Assembly (NCBI GenBank): GCA_029866215.1 | Contig: JARWZU010000050.1 | Coordinates: 1-35,011, forward strand | Source of the DNA: Akkermansiaceae bacterium | GTDB taxonomy: Bacteria; Verrucomicrobiota; Verrucomicrobiia; Verrucomicrobiales; Akkermansiaceae | Length of the DNA: 35,011 nucleotides | Reading direction: 5' to 3' | In this document: positions 27,341 through 34,780 of the stretch, one piece after another | How the letters are laid out: each line of letters opens with the position of its first letter | How positions within the stretch are numbered: the first letter of the stretch is position 1 | Notes under the pieces: model-generated | Databases searched by the model: none | What the model saw: only the letters and a program-made list of their open reading frames with translations | What the model was told of the DNA's origin: nothing | Program-made: the position numbers and the translations under genes

Positions 27341-29710
27341 ATGCTCAGCCCACTCGATCGCAAACTGCTGCGCGACCTCACCAAGATGAAGGGCCAGATC
27401 TTCGCGGTGAGTCTCGTGATGGCTTGCGGGTTGGCCATGATGATCATGACGCGCAGCCTCATCTTGACCTTGGAGTCGGCTCGCGCGAGCTACTACCAAA
27501 GCCATGCCATGGCGGATATTTTCGCGACGCTCAAACGAGCACCCTTGTCGGTCGCAGATTCCCTCAGCACGCTCCCCGGAGTGGCTACCGTGGAAACCCG
27601 CGTGGCGGTCAATGTCACGCTGGATCTGCCTGGAATCACCGAGCCTGCCACCGGCCATATCATTTCGCTCCCCGATGACGGCGGACCGCAGGTGCTCAAC
27701 CGCGTCTCCCTCCGCTCTGGTCGTTTCCCCCTCCCGGACGAACGCCGCGAGGTGGTGCTTGGCGAGTCCTTTGCCATCGAAAACGGCCTGCACCCGGGCG
27801 ATTCGCTCGTGGCGGTCATCAACGGCCGCCGAGAAACTTTGCGGATCTGCGGTATCGGCCTCTCGCCTGAATTTGTCTTCGAAGCACGCGCCGGAGAAAC
27901 CTTGCCGAACCACAAACGCTTCAGCGTGATGTGGATGAATTACCGTGCTCTAGCAGTCGCCTACAATCTAGACGGCGCCTTCAACGATGTCTGCATCGAC
28001 CTCGCGCCCGGTGCTCAACCGGAACCCGTAATCGAGGAAATGGATCGTATCCTCGCGCCCTATGGAGCCGGCGGCGCGCTCACCCGCAAGGAACAGGCAT
28101 CCGCTCAGCGGTTGGATGATGAGCTCCGAGTGCTCCACTCGTTGTCGGTGGCGTATCCGTTAGTTTTCCTCAGCGTGGCGGCGTTCATGGTGAATGCCGT
28201 GCTCGCTAGAATCGTCCGCTTGCAGCGCGAGCAAATCGCCCAAATGAAAGCGCTCGGCTACTCGTCACGGCAAGTCGGCGTGCATTACCTCAAGTTCGTC
28301 ATGGTCATCGGCGCACTCGGCACGTTCATGGGTGGCATCGGCGGACGCTGGCTTGGTGAAGGCCTGGTGAGTCTCTACACGATGTTTTTTCGCTTTCCAT
28401 CACTCGTGTTCACGATGGACTACAGCGCGCTTGGGTTAGCACTTTTCATCAGCCTCGGCGCTTCAACCCTCGGAGTTCTCACCGTCGTCTGGCAAGCGGT
28501 GAAACTTGCCCCCGCCGAGGCGATGCGCCCAGAACCTCCGGCCGATTTCAAACCGTCGCTGTTCGAGCGCATCGGCCTCACCCGATGGTTTAGCCCCACG
28601 TTTCGCATGGCCCTTCGTAACATCGAGCGGCGGCCATGGCAGGCGATCTTTACCGCCGCAGGTCTCGCACTCGCGACTGGCCTGATGGTCCTACCCGGCG
28701 CCATGAGCGACAGCATCGATTACTTGCTCACCTTCCAATGGAACAAACAGCAGCGCCAAGATGTCACCGTTTTCCTAACTGAACCCACCTCGGCAACTGG
28801 CCTCTACGACCTCGAACACCTGCCCGGCGTGATCCGTGCCGAGCCGATCCGCAGTGTCGCCGCTCGCCTGAAATTCGGTCACCGCCACCGCAAGCTCTCG
28901 GTCACTGGGATCGAGCAAGGCGCAAATTTGAATCGGCTATTAGATTCAAAGGGCCATGCACTCGTCATGCCCGAAGAAGGGCTGTTGATGTCTGAGGCAC
29001 TTGCAAAAGTGCTCGGCGCTCGCATCGGCGACGAGGTCACGGTGGAGGTGCTTGAGGGCAGGCGGCCCGTGTTGAGCGTGCCCATCCGAGGTCTCGTCAC
29101 CGACTACGCGGGCCTCGCGGCATACATGAACCTCGGCGCATTGCGGAGATTGATGAAAGAGGGCGATACCGTAAATGGCGCCCATCTCGCGCTGGATCAC
29201 GGACGCTGGGATGAGTTCATGCGCTCGCTCAAGGACACTCCGCGCGCGGCAGTGGTCATGGTGAAGCGAGATCAACTCGCAGCCTTCCGCGAAACCACCG
29301 GCAAAAGCATCGGCATCATCCGCACACTTTATTTCGTACTCGCGACCATCGTCGCCTTCGGAGTGGTCTACAACAGCGCACGCATTGCTCTCTCGGAGCG
29401 CAGCCGTGAACTCGCGACCCTCCGCGTGGTCGGCTTTCGCCTCTCCGAAGTGCGCGGCGTACTAGTTAGTGAGTTGGCCATTCTCGTCCTCGCCTCGCTG
29501 CCATTCGGACTGCTTTTTGGCCGTGGCCTCGCCTTGTTCATCATGTCGTCGTTTAGCACCGAAACCGTGCGCCTACCGATTTTGATCAACCGCTCCACCT
29601 ACGCGATCGCCATCCTAGTGGTCCTCGCCGCATCGGCCCTTTCGTTCACGCTCGTCAGCCGGATGCTTGGAAAACTCGACATGGTCGGCGTCCTGAAAGC
29701 CCGCGATTGA
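27341..29710 (+). CDS. ABC transporter permease, FtsX-like (two FtsX domains)
   Basis: 789 residues. An N-terminal membrane helix at about 15-40 (FAVSLVMACGLAMMIMTRSL) is followed by a large periplasmic domain. The first group of three helices lies at about 265-390, and a further helix at about 430-460 starts the second half. A second periplasmic domain follows, then three helices at about 650-780 that form the FtsX core (ALSERSRELATLRVVGF is its conserved coupling region). The double arrangement is that of the long FtsX/DUF214-type exporters partnered by LolD-like ATPases. It probably releases or exports a lipid or peptide; the substrate is unknown. Confidence 0.93.
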   Translation: MLSPLDRKLLRDLTKMKGQIFAVSLVMACGLAMMIMTRSLILTLESARASYYQSHAMADIFATLKRAPLSVADSLSTLPGVATVETRVAVNVTLDLPGITEPATGHIISLPDDGGPQVLNRVSLRSGRFPLPDERREVVLGESFAIENGLHPGDSLVAVINGRRETLRICGIGLSPEFVFEARAGETLPNHKRFSVMWMNYRALAVAYNLDGAFNDVCIDLAPGAQPEPVIEEMDRILAPYGAGGALTRKEQASAQRLDDELRVLHSLSVAYPLVFLSVAAFMVNAVLARIVRLQREQIAQMKALGYSSRQVGVHYLKFVMVIGALGTFMGGIGGRWLGEGLVSLYTMFFRFPSLVFTMDYSALGLALFISLGASTLGVLTVVWQAVKLAPAEAMRPEPPADFKPSLFERIGLTRWFSPTFRMALRNIERRPWQAIFTAAGLALATGLMVLPGAMSDSIDYLLTFQWNKQQRQDVTVFLTEPTSATGLYDLEHLPGVIRAEPIRSVAARLKFGHRHRKLSVTGIEQGANLNRLLDSKGHALVMPEEGLLMSEALAKVLGARIGDEVTVEVLEGRRPVLSVPIRGLVTDYAGLAAYMNLGALRRLMKEGDTVNGAHLALDHGRWDEFMRSLKDTPRAAVVMVKRDQLAAFRETTGKSIGIIRTLYFVLATIVAFGVVYNSARIALSERSRELATLRVVGFRLSEVRGVLVSELAILVLASLPFGLLFGRGLALFIMSSFSTETVRLPILINRSTYAIAILVVLAASALSFTLVSRMLGKLDMVGVLKARD

Positions 29711-29768
29711 TCCTCCCGCTAGGGTTCCGGCTTGCTTCATTTCCTGGCATGGCGTTTCATTCGCCCGC

Positions 29769-30909
29769 ATGTCTTCACTTCCTACCGCTGACCTCCTGGC
29801 GCTCGACACCTCCGGCCTGAAAAGCCGCTTGTCGAAACTCAGGAGGTACCTTTGACGTCCCGAATCTCGAAAATGAAATCAACACGCTCGAGGAGGCCAT
29901 GGGTGCTCCCGAGTTCTGGAACGATTCAGACAAGGCGAAGTCGATCAGCTCAAAAGCCGCCGGCCTGAAGAAAAAACTCGAGTCGTTCCTGAAATTGGAA
30001 GGACGCGTCGCCGACATCGAAGAAGGCGTCTCACTCGCCAAGGAATTCGACGATGCCGACCTCGCCACCGAGGCCCTTGCCAATGCAAAAGGCCTCGAAA
30101 ACGACATCCGCTCGTACGAATTGCTCACCTTGCTCGACCAACCCAGCGACATTTCGCCCTGCTTCCTCGTGATTTCCGCAGGAGCTGGTGGCACCGAAGC
30201 CTGCGACTGGGCACAAATGCTTCACCGGATGTACACGCGCTGGGCCGAGCGAAAGGGCTACACCGTGGAAACCTTGGACTGGCAGGATGGCGATGAAGCC
30301 GGCCTCCGCACCGCGACCCTCAAGATCACCGGCGACTACGCATACGGATTCCTCAAAAACGAACGCGGCGTCCACCGCTTGGTGCGCATTTCACCGTTTG
30401 ATTCGGCCGCAAAACGCCACACTTCATTCGCATCGATCGATGCCACCCCAGAAGTTTCCAAGGAAATCAAAATCGAGATCAACGAGAAAGACATCGAGAT
30501 CACCACGACCCGCTCCGGCGGCAAGGGCGGCCAAAACGTCAACAAGGTGGAAACCGCAGTGATCCTGCGCCACCTTCCCACCGGCATTCTCATTCGCTCG
30601 ACCGCCGCAAGAACCCAAGGCGCCAACCGCGAACTCGCGTTCGACATCCTCAAGGCCAAGCTCTACACCATCGAGGAAGACAAGCAAAAGGCCGAGGCCG
30701 ATCGCGCCTACGGCGAAAAAGGCGACGTCTCATGGGGCAACCAAATCCGCTCCTACGTTTTCCAACCCTACCAAAAAGTCCTCGACCTCCGAACCGGCGA
30801 GGAAACCAACAACATCCAAGCCGTCATGGACGGCGACATCGACGCCTTCATTGAAGCGAAACTCCGCGGAAAAGTCCGCGTCAAAGGCGCGAAAGACGAG
30901 GACGACTGA
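29769..30909 (+). CDS. prfB: Peptide chain release factor 2 with +1 programmed frameshift
   Basis: The gene reads from ATG 29769 for 28 codons to TGA at 29853-29855. The RF2 frameshift signal is present: AGGAGG (29841-29846), TACC, then TTTGAC, i.e. CTT followed by the UGA stop and C. A +1 shift at CTT continues at GAC 29854 into the long frame to 30909, giving 379 residues (join of 29769-29852 and 29854-30909). Without the shift the product would be a 28-residue peptide. RISPF at about residue 205 is the SPF stop-codon motif, and [13 protein letters not shown] contains the catalytic GGQ at about 253. RF2 terminates at UGA and UAA and, by this design, controls its own level. The ATG at 29899 is internal, not the start. 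Confidence 0.95.
29841..29856 (+). promoter_or_regulatory. RF2 autoregulatory frameshift site
   Basis: An internal Shine-Dalgarno-like AGGAGG sits four bases before TTTGAC, matching the bacterial RF2 recoding layout (SD, short spacer, CUU UGA C). When RF2 is scarce, ribosomes pause at UGA and slip +1 onto UUU. The match is strong because the downstream frame is the RF2 frame. Confidence 0.93.
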
Positions 30910-30961
30910 TCCGACCAACTGCTGGGATAAATCACATCTCGCAGTCAGGACGTCTTACATA

Positions 30962-31047
30962 AGGGGAGCACACGCGCCCTCGTGTGTCGGATGGGGCGCC
31001 CTCGCCGCATCCATGGCGGTGTGGTCATCGCGGGGCGATTTGGACAA
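30962..31047 (+). repeat. Hairpin-bearing repeat element, copy R1 (partial)
   Basis: The start (AGGGGAGCACACGCGCCC) and the next 75 bases match copies at 32013 and 33191. A stem CACACG/CGTGTG (30969-30974 and 30981-30986) encloses a CGCCCT loop. A second inverted repeat GGATG/CATCC follows. After about 31047 the sequence diverges from the other copies. It lies directly between prfB and the first toxin gene. Confidence 0.7.
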
Positions 31048-31120
31048 GTCCGCGAAATATGGCCTGCCGACTGGGATGCTCTGGAAACCTGCGGGGGCTT
31101 TGCCGGACGTTCCACACCAA

Positions 31121-31414
31121 TCAACGTAAGCGGCGGCGCGTGATGCGCTGTTTCATGTGGACGATGGTCACCACTTGAAACTCATCGCTCTGGACACCGT
31201 AAATAATCCGGTAAGAGCCTTCATGCACCTCACGCAGGCCGGACTCGATGAATTCATGAACGGGGTGCCCTCTCGAGGGCATTCCGGCCGCCCGTTCCAC
31301 ACGGGAAATCAGGCGCTCGATCTGCAATCGCGCATAGTGTTCTGAGTCATGGGCGATGAAGTCTCGGATGACCTGCAAATCGCGCCGCGCTTGCGCAGAC
31401 CATGTGATGCTCAT
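31121..31414 (-). CDS. RelE/ParE-family toxin
   Basis: 97 residues of the plasmid-stabilisation toxin fold. Visible: ITWSAQARRDLQVIRDFIAHDS (split across helices 1 and 2), PSRGHPVHEF and YRIIYGVQSDEFQVVTIVHMKQ, the strand pair that ends ParE-type proteins. ParE members poison gyrase and RelE members cut mRNA; the subtype cannot be decided. Its ATG overlaps the antitoxin stop (31411-31414), so the antitoxin is made first, the usual order for this class. Confidence 0.88.
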   Translation of the reverse strand: MSITWSAQARRDLQVIRDFIAHDSEHYARLQIERLISRVERAAGMPSRGHPVHEFIESGLREVHEGSYRIIYGVQSDEFQVVTIVHMKQRITRRRLR

Positions 31415-31608
31415 ACCACGCCGAACTCACTGCGGATGGATGCGTGGTCATGCTTGCGCCCATCCCGCAAATCGGCCAGACCGGCCTCGATTTTCTGGCG
31501 AACAAGGATTTCATACATCAGGTCATCCCAACTGGCGGTGTCCGGCAATTGACGCACCAGACGGGCTGCCGCCTTCTTGATGGAAGTGTCTTTTTCTGCA
31601 GAAGCCAT
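31411..31608 (-). CDS. Antitoxin of the ParE-like pair
   Basis: 65 residues from ATG 31608; the frame also extends to a TTG at 31626. The pattern LPDTASWDDLMYEILVRQ followed by KIEAGLADLRDGR is that of the short antitoxins that accompany RelE/ParE toxins. Residues 1-20 would bind the operator and the rest neutralise the toxin (inference). The 4-bp overlap with the toxin gene supports one translationally coupled TA operon. Confidence 0.85.
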   Translation of the reverse strand: MASAEKDTSIKKAAARLVRQLPDTASWDDLMYEILVRQKIEAGLADLRDGRKHDHASIRSEFGVV

Positions 31609-31674
31609 GCATTGAATCAACCTCAAACCAAGGCATGATGCAAGCCGTCATTCCGAGTCCACCGCCCCACCGTT

Positions 31675-32012
31675 GACACCGCCGCTGGCGCGGGAATCCA
31701 GTTCTACTCCAACATAGCGAATTGCTGATCCAGCCTGAAGCATTGCGTTCGATGGCGGCCGCATCCGCATCGTATCGTGGTGGTCCACTGCGCTAGAAGG
31801 GCCGATTCTCGGCAAGCCAGGGTGGTTCGCCCGCGTCATCATGGGTGCAACCGACTCCGAGGAAATTGGTAGGGCCATCCGAGAAGCCAACGCCCGCGCA
31901 GACGTCAAGGCGATCATGCTAAACATCGATTCGCCGGGCGACACCAGAGCTAGCACACCGGAGCTTACCAATGCCGTTGCCTCACTGAACGAGCACAAGC
32001 CGGTCTTGCATC
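31675..32012 (+). pseudogene. Remnant of phage-type S49 (SppA-like) protease, copy R2
   Basis: In one frame from about 31739 the DNA reads FDGGRIRIVSWW, then ALEGPILGKPGWFARVIMG, TDSEEIGRAIREANARADV, and KAIMLNIDSPGDT with PELTNAV. This is the conserved core of the S49 peptidase (ClpP-crotonase fold) found in phage capsid-maturation proteases and SppA. A TGA at 31736 cuts off the upstream part, and the frame ends when the hairpin repeat begins at 32013, so the catalytic serine and lysine region is missing. The 5' segment near 31675-31720 matches the copy at 34460. Confidence 0.75.
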
Positions 32013-32223
32013 AGGGGAGCACACGCGCCCTTGCGTGTCGGATGGGGCCCTTGCCGCATCCATGGCGGTGCCGTGATTGCGGGATGAGTGGACAAGGCAA
32101 CCGAGTTTTCACAGCGCCTCGATGACTAGGCTCGGATCTGGTTCAGGACACTCCCCGAATCCTCCCACACATCGAAATTTCCTCATCGGCTCGATGTGCC
32201 TTTCAATTTGTCTGGGATGATGA
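31796..32223 (+). repeat. About 430-bp direct repeat, first copy (S49 remnant plus hairpin element)
   Basis: Homologous to 32974-33404 at high identity with scattered substitutions and short indels. It starts at GAAGGGCCGATTCTC in both copies. The VapBC-like pair lies between the two copies, in a spacer of about 750 bp. Confidence 0.85.
32013..32223 (+). repeat. Hairpin-bearing repeat element, copy R2
   Basis: About 211 bp, similar along its whole length to 33191-33404. The first stem is ACACGC/GCGTGT around GCCCTT; the second is GGATG/CATCC. The end (TTTCAATTTGTCTGGGATGATGA) is shared with the R3 copy in its last 20 bases. Confidence 0.75.
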
Positions 32224-32267
32224 ATTGGATGATGAATTGATGGACCCTTGAAATGACCGATGACCGT

Positions 32268-32645
32268 TCACCACCCGATTCGGGTTAGACCGTCGACATA
32301 GTCGAAATGAGCATCGCGGCTGATGACAGGCAGTTTGTGTTGGCGGGCGATGGCAGCAATCCACAAATCGTTCATCGGAATGGGCGTGCCTGCGGACGTG
32401 AGTTGAAGCCGTATCTCGGCATAGTAGCGGGTCGTACCGTCGTCGGCCGCCAAGACTGTCGTAGCGGTGAGCGCGTCATCCAGCCATGTGGTCATCTTCT
32501 CGCAGAACCGGGATTTCAGAATACCGAAGCGGAATTCCGCAAGCGCTGGAACTGGCACACACAGGCAGTCTGCCTGCTCGATGTGCCGAATGAAGGATGG
32601 CTCATTGATCCACCAGGCGGAAAGTCCATTAGTATCGACGATCAT
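32268..32645 (-). CDS. VapC-like PIN-domain toxin
   Basis: 125 residues from ATG 32645. The PIN active site is visible: D4 in MIVDTNGL, E37 in PALAEFRFG, D93 in IPMNDLWIAA and D111 in SRDAHFD, giving the acidic cluster that binds magnesium. VapC toxins cleave tRNA or rRNA. A GAGGAGGAG run just upstream provides a good ribosome binding site. The ATG overlaps the antitoxin stop at 32642-32645. An upstream GTG two codons earlier is also possible. Confidence 0.9.
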   Translation of the reverse strand: MIVDTNGLSAWWINEPSFIRHIEQADCLCVPVPALAEFRFGILKSRFCEKMTTWLDDALTATTVLAADDGTTRYYAEIRLQLTSAGTPIPMNDLWIAAIARQHKLPVISRDAHFDYVDGLTRIGW

Positions 32646-32902
32646 TTCCACTCCTCCTCTTCGATTTGCTCGAAGTTCTCGTCCACGATTTGCTGGATGC
32701 GCCTAAGCTCCACCACCATCTCCGGGTCATTGGCAGCGATCCCCGCGAACTTCATCCACGGCTTCTCCGTATGAGTCGGCCGCTTGGCCAACTTGTCCTG
32801 CAGCGCCTCGGTGACGTAATCTTTGAGGCGCATGCCCTGCCGTGCGGCGGTGGCTTTCACTTCGCGAAACAGGGGATCTGGGAGGTCAATAGTCGTACGC
32901 AC
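32642..32902 (-). CDS. VapB-like antitoxin (ribbon-helix-helix type)
   Basis: 86 residues from a GTG at 32902, starting (M)RTTIDLPDPLFREVKATAA, the usual N-terminus of RHH-like antitoxins (a short beta strand and two helices). LKDYVTEALQDKL ends the DNA-binding part, and an acidic tail (residues 55-86, ending EQIEEEEWK) should wrap the toxin. The frame also extends to a GTG at 32929, but the extra nine residues would precede the conserved strand. It is coupled to the PIN toxin by an ATGA overlap. Confidence 0.87.
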   Translation of the reverse strand: MRTTIDLPDPLFREVKATAARQGMRLKDYVTEALQDKLAKRPTHTEKPWMKFAGIAANDPEMVVELRRIQQIVDENFEQIEEEEWK

Positions 32903-32931
32903 AAAAGCATATTCCCATTTCCTCACCACCT

Positions 32932-33190
32932 TTCAAGAACGGATATGAGGGCGGCATCACCAGAATTTTCATCGAAGGGCCGATTCTCCGCAAGCTAGGG
33001 TGGTTCGCCCGCGTCATCATGGGTGCAACCGACTCCGAGGAAATTGGTAGGGCCATCCGAGAAGCCAACGCCCGCGCAGACGTCAAGGCGATCATGCTAA
33101 ACATCGATCCGCCAGGCGGCACCGGAGCAGGCGCACCGGAGCTTGCCAATGCCGTTGCCTCACCGAACGAGCACAAGCCGGTCTTGCATC
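32932..33190 (+). pseudogene. Remnant of phage-type S49 protease, copy R3
   Basis: In frame from about 32932: GYEGGITRIFIEGPILRKLG, WFARVIMGATDSEEIGRAIR, DVKAIMLNIDPPGGT and GAPELANAV. IDPPGGT corresponds to the conserved (D/N)SPGG of S49 proteases but with Ser replaced by Pro. The frame runs into the hairpin element at 33191, so the catalytic half is absent. The upstream end adjoins the antitoxin start region, suggesting that the vapBC-like module separated two halves of this repeated DNA. Confidence 0.75.
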
Positions 33191-33404
33191 AGGGGAGCAC
33201 GCGCGCCCTCGCGTGTCGGATGGGGCGCCCTCGCCGCATCCATGGCGTGGTGTGGTCATTGCGGGACGAGTGGACAAGGCCGCCGCGTTTTCACAGCACC
33301 TCGATGACTAGGCTCGGCTCCGGTTCAGGACACTCCCCGAATCCCCACTTATATCGCAATTCACTCATAGGCTCGGTGTGCTTTTCAATTTGTCTGGGAT
33401 GATG
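32974..33404 (+). repeat. About 430-bp direct repeat, second copy
   Basis: Second copy of the S49-remnant plus hairpin unit at 31796-32223; same orientation. Confidence 0.85.
33191..33404 (+). repeat. Hairpin-bearing repeat element, copy R3
   Basis: About 214 bp, the counterpart of 32013-32223. The first stem is CACGCG/CGCGTG around CGCCCT; the second is GGATG/CATCC. The stem bases differ from R1 and R2 but pairing is preserved. Confidence 0.75.
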
Positions 33405-33503
33405 AGTGGGTCATGACGAAAAAATCACACAGAATCAGGATTTTAGCCTTGATCAGGAGGAGAAATCTAACAAATTCGCGAAGCACAGAAAATTTATAAC
33501 ATT

Positions 33504-34391
33504 ATGAAAGCTCAAGGTCTATTCACCCTCGCGGCCATTCTCGTCGTCAGCGCCTCAGCATCAGCATCTGTTACCATGGACTGGGTGAGCGTCGGAAATC
33601 CTGGAAATGCTGCTGATTCGACCGGCTATGGCGCGGTAGCTTACGCCTACAAGATCGGCAAATACGAAGTCACCAACGCCCAGTATGGTGAATTCCTCAA
33701 TCAAAAGGGCGCGTCCAATAGCAGTGGAATCTACAATCCAGCCATGCTCGGCATCACGCAATCCGGTGGTCTTGGAACCTTCAGTTACAGCGTGATTCCT
33801 ACACTTGCCAACCACCCAGTCGCTCATGTTTCGTGGTTCGACGCTGCCCGCTTTGCCAACTGGCTAATGAATGGGCAAGCTAGCGGTGACATGGAAACGG
33901 GTGCATACACCCTTAATGGGGCGATGAGCGGGGTAATCACCGCAAATGTCGGTGCTCTAGTCTATATCCCCAACGAAAACGAATGGTATAAGGCTGCTTA
34001 TTATAGCGCGGCCAATACAAACTACTCATTGTATCCGAACGGACAGAACACGATTGGTACTTCAAACGCGAATTATGGACTCTCATTTCATGCAACCAGC
34101 CCAGCAGGCAACTACTCCAGTGCCAGTGCTTATGGTACTTTTGACCAAGGTGGAAATGTCTGGGAATGGAACGATGGAATAGGTAGCTCGGCGCATACAT
34201 GGCGTGGAGGGAGTTCCATGTCACTCCAGAGCCACCTTGAATCCTCATTTTCCATCCCGGCTGTTCCTCCCGGAAACGAAAACAGCGCTGTCGGTTTCCG
34301 CGTCGCTGGTGTTGATGCCATCCCTGAACCATCGTCGATGCTCCTGACGATGCTAGCCAGCGGCATGATGTTGATCCGCCGGAAACGCTGA
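33504..34391 (+). CDS. PEP-CTERM protein with SUMF1/FGE-like domain
   Basis: 295 residues. Signal peptide at 1-22 (MKAQGLFTLAAILVVSASASAS). The middle is a formylglycine-generating-enzyme-like (SUMF1) fold: YKIGKYEVTNAQYGEFLN, NHPVAHVSWFDAARFANW, YIPNENEWYKAAYY, GGNVWEWNDG, and GFRVAG at the end. The C-terminus PEPSSMLLTML followed by a basic RRKR is a PEP-CTERM sorting signal, so it is probably exported and processed by an exosortase. It has no cysteine at all, so it cannot carry the copper-binding cysteines of active FGE and is likely a structural or binding version. No convincing Shine-Dalgarno sequence is seen. It lies between decayed repeats but is intact. Confidence 0.92.
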   Translation: MKAQGLFTLAAILVVSASASASVTMDWVSVGNPGNAADSTGYGAVAYAYKIGKYEVTNAQYGEFLNQKGASNSSGIYNPAMLGITQSGGLGTFSYSVIPTLANHPVAHVSWFDAARFANWLMNGQASGDMETGAYTLNGAMSGVITANVGALVYIPNENEWYKAAYYSAANTNYSLYPNGQNTIGTSNANYGLSFHATSPAGNYSSASAYGTFDQGGNVWEWNDGIGSSAHTWRGGSSMSLQSHLESSFSIPAVPPGNENSAVGFRVAGVDAIPEPSSMLLTMLASGMMLIRRKR

Positions 34392-34416
34392 TTCTTCTCT
34401 TTTTCCTTTGAAGCAC

Positions 34417-34446
34417 AAAGGCGGATCTTCGGGTCCGCCTTTGTCG
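34417..34446 (+). terminator. Rho-independent terminator after the PEP-CTERM gene
   Basis: Stem AAAGGCGGA (34417-34425) pairs perfectly with TCCGCCTTT (34434-34442) around an eight-base loop TCTTCGGG, followed by GTCGTTT. It lies 26 bp after the stop codon. Confidence 0.85.
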
Positions 34447-34457
34447 TTTAGTGGCCC

Positions 34458-34615
34458 GCTGATACCTCCGCCGGGGCGGGAATCCACCTCTACTCCAACA
34501 GTCTCCAGTTTGTCCGGGAATTTGAATTATTCGCCTGCGTCATCATGGGTACAGCAGAATCCGAGGAAATTGTACGGCCATCCGAGAAGCCAACGCCCGC
34601 GCAGACGTTAAGGCG
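34458..34615 (+). pseudogene. S49 remnant, copy R4 (heavily decayed)
   Basis: The segment 34460-34500 matches 31675-31715 of R2 (GGGAATCCA...CTACTCCAACA). After an apparent internal deletion, 34530-34615 matches the VIMGATDSEE...AREANARADVKA coding stretch of R2 and R3 (TCATCATGGGT, GAGGAAATTG, CCATCCGAGAAGCCAACGCC). Indels break the reading frame. Confidence 0.7.
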
Positions 34616-34734
34616 GTGGCCGTCGTGCTCCGGGATCGGCTCCGATGCCATAATCCTCTAATCATCAATAGGTTTGCTGGGAGATCGCAGTAAACTGGAG
34701 CAAAAGCGGAGCAAATTGCTTCTCGATCGCCCCA

Positions 34735-34780
34735 AAAAGCTCCGTGAGTGTGCCAAATTGGCGCGTTCACGGAGCTTTTT
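34735..34780. repeat. Long inverted repeat at the left edge of the 21-bp array
   Basis: AAAAAGCTCCGTGA and TCACGGAGCTTTTT are perfect 14-bp inverted copies separated by 19 bp. The loop contains its own small palindrome, GCCAAATTGGC. The right arm merges into the first tandem unit. It could form a cruciform or a bidirectional terminator (T-run on either strand). Confidence 0.75.

Noticed and set aside
27332-27913. Antisense ORF opposite the FtsX-like permease
   Set aside because: Shadow frame; the composition is explained by the sense gene.
30851-31129. 92-residue ORF at the prfB end and R1
   Set aside because: It overlaps the prfB 3' end and the structured repeat; translation of repeat DNA, no family.
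30962-33404. Integron attC sites around the TA cassettes
   Set aside because: The repeats lack the attC core-site inverse symmetry (RYYYAAC/GTTRRRY pairs) and contain protease gene remnants; no integrase is in the window.
33414-33500. 28-residue basic ORF (starts MTKKSHRIRI) just before the PEP-CTERM gene
   Set aside because: Short, no ribosome binding site at proper distance and no known family; could be a leader peptide but nothing supports it.
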